The translations under genes and the position numbers were made by a program. Source: Holophagae bacterium (GTDB lineage: Bacteria > Acidobacteriota > Holophagae > Acanthopleuribacterales > Acanthopleuribacteraceae). From it: 64,000 bases of DNA. Of the stretch, positions 1-7,045 are shown in pieces. Positions within the stretch are counted from its first letter, which is position 1; each line of letters opens with the position of its first letter. The notes under the pieces were generated by a model. The model did not search any database. It was not told where the DNA came from and saw only the letters and a list, made by a program, of their open reading frames with translations. The stretch lies in NCBI GenBank assembly GCA_029263455.1, contig JAJCXM010000005.1, positions 62,001 through 126,000 of the forward strand, in the 5' to 3' direction.

Positions 1-1603
1 ATGGTTCGATTGAGGCCTCATCAAAAGTGCTAACGATCAGCGCGAGACTTTTGCCCAGTACAAGAACACTCTCTTTAATTGTTCGCGCATCTAAAACGAG
101 CCTTTCAAAGTCATTCTGTGCATATGGAATTAAAGCTTCTGAGGCGGAGAACAAATCCTCTGAATTGTGTGCATTCTGTCGTGCCTCGGATTCTTTACGT
201 CTTGCCTCTTGGTACCGCACTTCCAGAGTAGATACTTTCGTTTCTTCTTCTTTCATCGTCGTCAGGAACTGTTTTGCACTATTAACTTGACCACTTTGCA
301 ACACATCCACGTTCGAGAGTCGCACGTATTCAATGGCAGACATTGCCTTCTGGAGATCTCTTCTCAAAGTGTCCATTTGGAATTTGTCTTTAGGCATCTT
401 TATCCAATGCTGGTGTTCTAGTGCTGTTACCAATTGCAAGAAAAGGCTGTCAGAGAGTTTCGAAGCCGCCTTAATCGCATCAATGTGGTCTTGAGATTCC
501 TGTCTCTGCGTTTTGTGAGTCTCGTAATCGCGACGCAAGTGTTTTATCTCATCTTGGGTTTTGTCTAAAACACGTCGCAATCTATCTACAAATCCCTCCG
601 CAGCTGGGCCAAGCATAAGTCTGGCTACCTCTTGTCCAATTTGCTCCGTGCCTGTCGATACGCTGAGGCGTACGGCAGCGTCCGTATCCAAGAAGTTAAA
701 TTTGCTAAAGCTATTTTGAATATTAACTCTTTTGGGCTCCGTTACAGCGTACCAATTTGCATGCCTAGCTCGAAGCCTTCTCGTATCTGTAGTTGACAAT
801 AGTTTTTGGTCGGCTCCAAGAAGATCAAATGTAATCAATGTAGGATCGATCACCGAGGTCTGTCTGCGGGTTTTTCCGCAGTATCCGTATTCAATAGCTT
901 CTAATAGTGAGGTCTTGCCGACTCCATTGCTTCCGGCAATAAGATTGACCCGGCCCAGAGTGTATTCTTTTTGCTCAGGATAGAGACGAAAGCCCTTAAT
1001 TTTAAGACGATGGATGAAGTGTTGAGTCGCGGCCAACTCAGCAGCATTCAAAGTTTTCGGAGTGACGTGGGTCGCATTGTCCTTGAAGCCTTGAGAAACA
1101 CGTTTTACTACCTTAGGTACTGAATTGGTATCATCCAGTATGAAACCCAAAGAGTGCATTTCTAGTTCCCTTTTCCAGGTCGAAACCAAATCCACGGGAA
1201 TACTGGAATGGATATTATGTCCATCATCATCAAATAATCTTGCAACGTCTTCTTCAGAAATAACATGTTTTCGGGCATATTCTCGGTCCGACTCTATTCT
1301 TGCCTTGAGGTGGTAAAAGTCGTTGCCGCTTTCCACTTCTTTGCTTGTAATAAAGTACAAATAATGATTCCAGCGAAGATCAGTCGAGCCTTCCTTTGAG
1401 AAGTACGTCTGCGATAGAATATTTTCCTGGTAGTTTCTAAGCTTTAGTGCTGTTTCTGCCAGATCGTCATTAAGATCGAAGTAACGAATAGCATAATCAC
1501 GTCCGCCCAATCGGTCTATTCCACGAAAGATGCCGTTTTCTACTTTCTCCAGGTCATCATAACGCTGAATCAGCGACGCCTTAACCCGAGCCACGTCAAT
1601 CAT
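1..1603 (-). CDS. SMC/RecN-like ATPase, C-terminus cut by window edge
   Basis: The minus frame is open from an ATG at 1603 to the window edge, giving 534 codons. The gene continues beyond base 1. A roughly 220-residue N-terminal domain that I do not recognise precedes an ABC/SMC-type head. The head has a beta-strand reading LKIKGFRLY and then a Walker A motif GSNGVGKTSLLEAI at about residues 224-237 (bases 911-934). From about residue 330 the chain becomes charged and helical, like the coiled-coil arm of SMC or Rad50. The Walker B and signature motifs must lie off the edge. The start overlaps the stop of the nitrilase-like gene by 8 nt (ATGATTGA), so the two are translationally coupled. Coupled SMC-like ATPases and enzymatic partners are common in antiphage systems such as Lamassu and ABC-three-component families. 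Assigning this gene to any of them is inference. Confidence 0.85.
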   Translation of the reverse strand, partial: MIDVARVKASLIQRYDDLEKVENGIFRGIDRLGGRDYAIRYFDLNDDLAETALKLRNYQENILSQTYFSKEGSTDLRWNHYLYFITSKEVESGNDFYHLKARIESDREYARKHVISEEDVARLFDDDGHNIHSSIPVDLVSTWKRELEMHSLGFILDDTNSVPKVVKRVSQGFKDNATHVTPKTLNAAELAATQHFIHRLKIKGFRLYPEQKEYTLGRVNLIAGSNGVGKTSLLEAIEYGYCGKTRRQTSVIDPTLITFDLLGADQKLLSTTDTRRLRARHANWYAVTEPKRVNIQNSFSKFNFLDTDAAVRLSVSTGTEQIGQEVARLMLGPAAEGFVDRLRRVLDKTQDEIKHLRRDYETHKTQRQESQDHIDAIKAASKLSDSLFLQLVTALEHQHWIKMPKDKFQMDTLRRDLQKAMSAIEYVRLSNVDVLQSGQVNSAKQFLTTMKEEETKVSTLEVRYQEARRKESEARQNAHNSEDLFSASEALIPYAQNDFERLVLDARTIKESVLVLGKSLALIVSTFDEASIEP

Positions 1604-3407
1604 GACATGCCTCAGCAATGTCTACCGGCGACGGGCCTGAGGGTATGTCTATATTATTTGTACCTTTTGGCTCGTGAACGCAATATTCATCGTCTCTACG
1701 GAATACAATACAGACTCGATCTGACGCTCTAATCTGTTCATTCATCGTTTCTTGCAGATTCTTACTGTTCTTTTCTGCATTTTCACCTACGTGACTACGT
1801 ATTGCTGCCATTATTTTTGTACTCACGGCTAAAATCTCTTTATCATCCGCTTGGTCTGCAAGATAAACCAAGGTCGCCGCATCGATGTTGCTTTTGACGT
1901 TATGGTGTGGCGACTGGAGGCGCCACGAGAATTCGAAACCGTTACCCAAATCCATTACTCGAGCAGGCCAGCTTACAGCGCAACTGGAAAGCCGTTTTGC
2001 ATCACAAGTTCTCTGAAGTCGTTGCCTACGGTAAGCCACTCCTGGGCGGTTAATATCTTTCTCCTGATGAACTGTTACTCGGCAAATCGATTCTTCAGTT
2101 GGATGAAGTCCAAATGCGTTGAGTTCTTTTGCAGTATACCAATTAGTGGGATTTCCACTTGGGCCCATTATTAATTCGATTGCACGTTCCACTGCTAGTG
2201 GGCTTTTTTTAGCTAACTCGCTGAGCGGGCCTGCTATGTTAGTGTAGCTTTCCAACACCTCAGCAAAGCCATCGTTTGGATTATCTTGCTGATTCCACTT
2301 GCTCGTTGCCGTGTCCCATATTAATCGTTTCTCTACTGCAATGAAGCTTATCGGGGCAAGTGCTTGTTGCCCAATGAAAAACAACTTTTGCTTCTTCACC
2401 ACGGCAATATGACCCTCGTAATTAAGGATAAACGCGTGCCATCGCTTGTCTAAAATGTTGTAGTAGATTCCGTTATGATGTAGTTCGTCGACAAGTTCAT
2501 CCGCAGCTCTGAACTTTGACTGAGGTGCATACCACGCAGACCCGGCCACGTTTTTCCAGTTTTCTAATTTCCCCTCGCCTTTGTCCTCTTTTATGTTCTC
2601 CGCCCAGTTCAAGCAGAGTAGCTCGACGTGGCTGTTGCTACCCACCGAGCAGAGGCGCCTTCGGTAGGCCGAAAAGTTGACATGTGCTGGTTTCGGATTT
2701 AACTGTATATGAATCAACAAACAATTAGGATGGAATTTATCTACGTGTTTTTCGAACTCGAATGCGTCGGAGCAGATAATTGACAAAAGACTTATCTGGG
2801 CATTACCGCGATTAAATGCGTACACTTTTCGGCCAACACAGAGGGAGGTCTGCTCGATATCGAGATAATCCCTGCATGGTTCAGTCTTGAACTGGACTAA
2901 AAAACACATCACCGCCCGATCAGTTTGGTCCCGCGTCCAAAAAACGTAAACGAGCGGGTCAACATATGACTTTTGTGCCACCTGCCTAGGGTCGAGTTGC
3001 TCATAACAAAAGACATGTTCGCTATCGTCGCGACAGCTTTCTGCAATTTCCGCCAAATTCTTGGGGCTGATGCTCTCACATCCTAGAACCCAGATGGATC
3101 CCACATTTGGTTTAATTTGTCCTCCGATGATTTCCTTTACAACCGACCATGGCACGCAGTATTCTGGGGCAACTGCTAAATCAGCGTATTCCATTTCAGC
3201 CGATAATAGAAAGTCGCGGCAGATCTGAGAACCTAGATTTTGATTCGAATGTCCTACACGTTCATTGTTGGCGATAATCATCCCTTGAGGCTGCAATAGC
3301 ATAGCTCGATATGTGTCACGATCTGGTTTAAGCGCTCTTAAACAGGTGAGCGTAAGCGGAAGTTGTTGCTCGGCTAGCATCGTTTCGACATCAACGATTT
3401 TCATCAT
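1596..3407 (-). CDS. Nitrilase-superfamily protein with large C-terminal extension (putative conflict-system effector)
   Basis: A 603-residue protein. The N-terminal 280 residues carry what looks like an intact carbon-nitrogen hydrolase triad: Glu82 in VAPEYCVPW, Lys174 in VQFKTEP and Cys212 in IICSDAFEF. Their order and spacing match the superfamily, whose members hydrolyse nitriles or amides through a thioester on the Cys. The C-terminal 300 residues match nothing I know. No signal peptide is visible, so it should be cytoplasmic. The stop overlaps the start of the SMC-like ATPase. Nitrilase domains occur in antiphage proteins, for example fused to reverse transcriptase in DRT type 1. An effector role here is therefore plausible, but the substrate is unknown. 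The annotated start MMKIVDVE is an ATG pair (3407 and 3404); the ORF has no better upstream start. Confidence 0.75.
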   Translation of the reverse strand: MMKIVDVETMLAEQQLPLTLTCLRALKPDRDTYRAMLLQPQGMIIANNERVGHSNQNLGSQICRDFLLSAEMEYADLAVAPEYCVPWSVVKEIIGGQIKPNVGSIWVLGCESISPKNLAEIAESCRDDSEHVFCYEQLDPRQVAQKSYVDPLVYVFWTRDQTDRAVMCFLVQFKTEPCRDYLDIEQTSLCVGRKVYAFNRGNAQISLLSIICSDAFEFEKHVDKFHPNCLLIHIQLNPKPAHVNFSAYRRRLCSVGSNSHVELLCLNWAENIKEDKGEGKLENWKNVAGSAWYAPQSKFRAADELVDELHHNGIYYNILDKRWHAFILNYEGHIAVVKKQKLFFIGQQALAPISFIAVEKRLIWDTATSKWNQQDNPNDGFAEVLESYTNIAGPLSELAKKSPLAVERAIELIMGPSGNPTNWYTAKELNAFGLHPTEESICRVTVHQEKDINRPGVAYRRQRLQRTCDAKRLSSCAVSWPARVMDLGNGFEFSWRLQSPHHNVKSNIDAATLVYLADQADDKEILAVSTKIMAAIRSHVGENAEKNSKNLQETMNEQIRASDRVCIVFRRDDEYCVHEPKGTNNIDIPSGPSPVDIAEACHD

Positions 3408-3718
3408 GAACCATTCTTCTCGCTGTTATATTTTTGTAAATATAGTCCCTTTTGCCAGAATATAAAATCAAATTCAAATGCATTTTGGTCTGCGTGCGAA
3501 AAAATGAGCATCATGAGAATGTATGACAACGAGAAAATTCGAGAATAGGGGGGGGGGGTTGCCCTGCACGTTCTCTTCTTTCCGGGGAAGCGCATATCCA
3601 TTTGTCATTTGTAGGCTGATGATTTCTTCAGATCTTTCCGGGCGATGGTAGCGACGCAATGCTTAGTAGCCGCTCACAACAATTGATTTTTAATCTAGTT
3701 TTTTCCGTCTGCGATCAA
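3408..3718. other. Intergenic region upstream of the nitrilase/SMC pair
   Basis: 311 bases without a convincing gene. On the minus strand the region is AT-rich close to the nitrilase start and should hold its promoter, but no clear -35/-10 pair stands out. It contains a run of 11 G (3548-3558), described separately. Short open frames here lack ribosome binding sites and protein-like composition. Confidence 0.6.
3548..3558. repeat. Homopolymeric G tract (11 bases)
   Basis: Eleven consecutive G on the plus strand (C on the minus strand), about 140 bases upstream of the nitrilase-like start codon. Poly-G/C tracts of this length are prone to slipped-strand length change and in several bacteria switch promoters on and off. 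Here that role is only a possibility; a sequencing length error is the alternative. Confidence 0.9.
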
Positions 3719-4462
3719 TCACCGCTGCAGCAACCCCAGAAAGTGATCTTTGTAACGGCGGCTCAGCTTGACTTCCGTGCCACATTGAAGCTTTAGCATC
3801 ATATCGCCACGGAAATGTGGCTGTATCTCTCGTATTCGGCGTAGGTTTACGATGTGTTGGCGGTGGACGCGCACAAAGTGATGGGGGTCCAATCGCGATT
3901 CGATCTCGGTCATCGTTGAACGCATCACGTGTTGGTTTTTACCAACATGCAATAGTATGTAATTCGAAGCAGACTCTATCCAGTCAATCTCATCGACGGC
4001 CACCACTTGATAACGAGCTCGGTCTTGAACCAGCAGCTGCGACGGATATTCTGGTGGCGTAACCAAACTACTGAGCAATGCGGCCAGGCCCTGGTCGGAC
4101 CCACGCGCCTTGCGTTCACTGACCCGTTTCAGGGCCTCATCAAAGCGAGCACGGTCAAAGGGTTTGAGTAGGTAATCGATGGCGTTATGGTCGAATGCAT
4201 GGACGGCAAATCGATCGTAAGCGGTGGCAAAAATGACGTCTGGCCGATTCTTGGCTGGCAACTTATTCAAGACTTGGAAGCCGTCCAGTCCGGGTAGGTT
4301 AATGTCGAGAAATATCAAGTCTGGATTGTGTTCGACGATCATAGACACAGCCTCAGGACCATGGCTGGCTTCTCCTAACAGTTGGCAATACGGATGGGCG
4401 AGCAAAAAATGTTTGATCTTTCTGCGTGCTGGCAACTCGTCATCGACAATCAGAATTCGCAT
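3719..4462 (-). CDS. LytTR-family response regulator
   Basis: 247 residues. The receiver domain spans 1-120, with the acidic pair Asp7-Asp8 (VDDE) and phospho-acceptor Asp53 in FLDINLPGLDG. A LytTR DNA-binding domain spans about 145-245 and includes DEIDWIESASNYILLHV, FVRVHRQHIVN and LSRRYKDHF, the usual landmarks. It is a phosphorylation-controlled transcription factor binding DNA through beta-strands. It lies 8 nt downstream of the LytS-type sensor kinase and is the last gene of the operon, so the two form a two-component pair. The target genes are not evident; the co-transcribed acyltransferase may be one. Confidence 0.95.
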   Translation of the reverse strand: MRILIVDDELPARRKIKHFLLAHPYCQLLGEASHGPEAVSMIVEHNPDLIFLDINLPGLDGFQVLNKLPAKNRPDVIFATAYDRFAVHAFDHNAIDYLLKPFDRARFDEALKRVSERKARGSDQGLAALLSSLVTPPEYPSQLLVQDRARYQVVAVDEIDWIESASNYILLHVGKNQHVMRSTMTEIESRLDPHHFVRVHRQHIVNLRRIREIQPHFRGDMMLKLQCGTEVKLSRRYKDHFLGLLQR

Positions 4463-4470
4463 GTGCTGTC

Positions 4471-5598
4471 CTACATCAGTTCTTCTTGGGTCAGAAAAGG
4501 GATTTCAATTCTCACGTCTAATCCGCCTTGATGACCAGGAAGCAATTCAAGGACATGATCACCGGCATAAAGCAATTCGAGCGTCTGTTTCACTTGACCT
4601 AAACCAAAGCCCTTGTTGAGGGCGTCGTCTACCGGCACCGTCAATCCACGGCCATTATCCTTGACCGACAGCAACAGCCGGCTCCCTTGCTTATGCGCCT
4701 TAATCAGGATCTCGCCCTGATTTATCTGTTTGTCAAAGCCATGTTTGACGGCGTTCTCAACCAATGGCTGCAGCAGATAGCGCGGAATAACGGCTGATTC
4801 ACAGCCCGGTTCTATGTCGATTCGAGTATGCAGACACCCAGAGAACCGTTCGTTATAGATGTGACTGTACAACTTCAAAAATTCAATTTCATCGCGTAAC
4901 GTGACCGTATGCGAATTGCTTTCATTGAGTGAGTGTCGCAAGAGTTGACCTAAATCAGCCAAAAGTTTGTCCGCCTTTTCCACATCCTCATACATAGTCG
5001 AGGAGATTAAGTTCAGGCTATTGAACAGGAAATGGGGCCGCAATTGTTCACGCAATCGGCTCAAGGACAATTCAGCAACTTTAGCTTCCAATGCGAGGGC
5101 ATTCATTTGCGCGTTGCGGGTCTCTTGTAGGTAATAAAATGCCATGCCCGCGAATGCCAGACTGGCGAACGAGGGGATGTCTTTGCTCAATTCGTATGGA
5201 AATTCACCCATGAGCCCCCAAAACGAGTAACTGTCACCCATCAAATGCGCAATCGATGTGCGTAAGAAACCCATACTCACCACATGCATAAGCGAATAGA
5301 CGACTGACGCGAATAGATACAAAGGCACGAGTTGTTTCCAGCTCGACTTCGTCATTGGGAACGATTTCACAAACATGAAAACCAAAGGAATTAGGGCACC
5401 CATAACATAAATGCTAGTCGCTTCCCAAACAAAGGCTTGCCACAAGCGGTCGTTTGCCATGCCCATTTGGCGGTAATCCGAAAGCGCATTTCCCATTCGC
5501 AACGAAAGCACGAGACTTGCAATCACAAAGATAATCAGGAACGAGTGCGTCCATTTCAACTTAGGTGCTTCGTAGATCGATGGCACTGTTTCAGTCAT
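4471..5598 (-). CDS. LytS/YehU-type sensor histidine kinase
   Basis: 375 residues. About four membrane segments occupy residues 15-165. A His_kinase domain follows, with the phospho-acceptor histidine in LRPHFLFNSLNLI, then a GHKL ATPase domain with the N box VENAVKHGF and the G1 box DNGRGL. No large periplasmic domain is visible, so the signal may be sensed within the membrane. It is placed between the acyltransferase gene (42 nt upstream) and its cognate LytTR regulator (8 nt downstream). Kinases of this family phosphorylate LytTR regulators that often control cell-envelope genes, which fits the acyltransferase neighbour. Confidence 0.94.
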   Translation of the reverse strand: MTETVPSIYEAPKLKWTHSFLIIFVIASLVLSLRMGNALSDYRQMGMANDRLWQAFVWEATSIYVMGALIPLVFMFVKSFPMTKSSWKQLVPLYLFASVVYSLMHVVSMGFLRTSIAHLMGDSYSFWGLMGEFPYELSKDIPSFASLAFAGMAFYYLQETRNAQMNALALEAKVAELSLSRLREQLRPHFLFNSLNLISSTMYEDVEKADKLLADLGQLLRHSLNESNSHTVTLRDEIEFLKLYSHIYNERFSGCLHTRIDIEPGCESAVIPRYLLQPLVENAVKHGFDKQINQGEILIKAHKQGSRLLLSVKDNGRGLTVPVDDALNKGFGLGQVKQTLELLYAGDHVLELLPGHQGGLDVRIEIPFLTQEELM

Positions 5599-5640
5599 TG
5601 CGCTTCCTTGTTGGATAGGGAGCCCTAATTCTACATAGGT

Positions 5641-6813
5641 CTATTGTGCAGGAGCCAGCCCTGACTGGGCCACCGGCGCCTTTACTTTTTGGCATGTCTT
5701 CAATCCAAAGAAAGGTCGCAAGAACCGAATCCGTCGAATGATCAGCTCATATAAGCCAGCCGAGATCGCGAACATCCCAATCAACACAACCATAAACTTA
5801 ACCCATGGGTTCCAGGAATGCGGCACCACAAAATAGACCAGTACCATCATGACGGACTGGTGCAGGATGTAAAAGGGATAGACGGCTTCGTTTGCATAGG
5901 CAATAAAACGGTTTTGACGTTCTAGGTAACGACAGGCTAGACCCGTAATCGCCAGAATGGCGCTCCAACAATAGACGACGCGTGAGGCGGCCACCACTTC
6001 CGCGTAATAGGCGTAGTGATTGCCGATATCGTCGCAAATGTAATACAGAACATAAGTCAGCAGGGCCCAAACGGCTAAAGCGGGTGCCATCTGTGTCAGC
6101 CGGTTCCTAATTTCTATCGAACCGAGAAATAGGAGGCCTAACCAAAACACGATCAGGTAGTTAGCGTGATTTGCCCAATCGCCCACCAAATCGTGGGTGG
6201 AGGGGAATAATGGATAAAGGAAGGCGTGTACCGGCCACAAAGCGAGGACAGGAAGCCACAACCTTAAGCCACCCTTAGCCAACCAAACTCTTAATTGAGT
6301 AATCCGCATGTTTCCAGGTGCTGTTCTCAGGTAAGCAAAAAGGGGAATAGAAATTAGAGAATACACAAGTAGATAGAGAACGAACCACAAATGGTGCCAC
6401 GAGAGCGCACCTCCTTCTGGATACGGGACAAACGCAAAGACTTGGCCCTGGAAGGTCAAGTAATCGACGCTTGTCATTCCTTTTATCAAGTACTCCACGT
6501 AAATCTGTGGAGGAACAATGAACAACATGCCAAACACAAGCGGCAAAAAGAGTCTTTTGCAGCGTTCACCAGAGAACGTCATAAGATTGCGGTTCTTGAG
6601 CGCATACCAAGTACCGGCTCCGGAAATGGCAAACAAAAGAGCTAAGCGCCAACGGTTCACAAAAACCATGACTTCCCCAATAGGTAAGGTTTCGTCGTTC
6701 ATGACGTGAAAGTGCCAGCCGACAAAAACCATGCCCGTGTGGTACAGCATCAATAGGGCAAACGCGATAACGCGCATCCAGTCCAATGCATAAACTCGAT
6801 TTGATTGAGTCAT
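5641..6813 (-). CDS. Acyltransferase-3 family membrane protein
   Basis: 390 residues with about ten hydrophobic segments. The N-terminus reads ALDWMRVIAFALLMLYHTGMV, the arrangement of Arg and His typical of the acyltransferase-3 fold (OpgC/MdoC, OafA relatives). Such enzymes transfer acyl groups from the cytoplasm to envelope glycans or other exported substrates. The specific substrate cannot be read from the sequence. It is the first gene of an operon with a LytS/LytTR two-component pair, so its expression may be sensed or controlled by that pair. The start is an ATG preceded by AGGAGG on the minus strand. Confidence 0.9.
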   Translation of the reverse strand: MTQSNRVYALDWMRVIAFALLMLYHTGMVFVGWHFHVMNDETLPIGEVMVFVNRWRLALLFAISGAGTWYALKNRNLMTFSGERCKRLFLPLVFGMLFIVPPQIYVEYLIKGMTSVDYLTFQGQVFAFVPYPEGGALSWHHLWFVLYLLVYSLISIPLFAYLRTAPGNMRITQLRVWLAKGGLRLWLPVLALWPVHAFLYPLFPSTHDLVGDWANHANYLIVFWLGLLFLGSIEIRNRLTQMAPALAVWALLTYVLYYICDDIGNHYAYYAEVVAASRVVYCWSAILAITGLACRYLERQNRFIAYANEAVYPFYILHQSVMMVLVYFVVPHSWNPWVKFMVVLIGMFAISAGLYELIIRRIRFLRPFFGLKTCQKVKAPVAQSGLAPAQ

Positions 6814-7009
6814 CGAATCCTCCTGTTACAGGACCCAACTTAACCGAGCCTAACCTCACCGCCATCGTCAATGGGATGAAAGCTCCGTCCACCGTGACAA
6901 GCGGGACTAACTTGGTCACCTGCCCCTGGCTGCACCATTGCCGACAACGATTCTCCGGTCACAAGTGTTACGTGCGGACGCAAGCTATCCAGATTCGCTA
7001 AACCTGTTC

Positions 7010-7045
7010 AATAGCCAAATATCTCACGGAATAGTTTTGGCTATT
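7010..7045. repeat. 10-bp inverted repeat at the 3' end of the DUF3160 gene
   Basis: AATAGCCAAA at 7010-7019 is the perfect reverse complement of TTTGGCTATT at 7036-7045, with a 16-nt loop, and it overlaps the DUF3160 stop codon. There is no T-run after the stem on the minus strand, so it is a weak terminator candidate, or a site that stabilises the mRNA 3' end. Confidence 0.5.

Noticed and set aside
27-1316. Several plus-strand short frames at the left edge
   Set aside because: The minus strand is continuously open with a Walker A motif and SMC-like sequence; the plus frames are its shadows.
1-3407. Naming the nitrilase/SMC pair Lamassu
   Set aside because: The hallmark LmuA/LmuC proteins were not recognised and the ATPase C-terminus is missing, so the name would be a guess.
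3404-3659. Small minus frames MDMRFPGKK and MRRYHRPER upstream of the nitrilase gene
   Set aside because: They read through the poly-C tract, have poor composition and no ribosome binding site.
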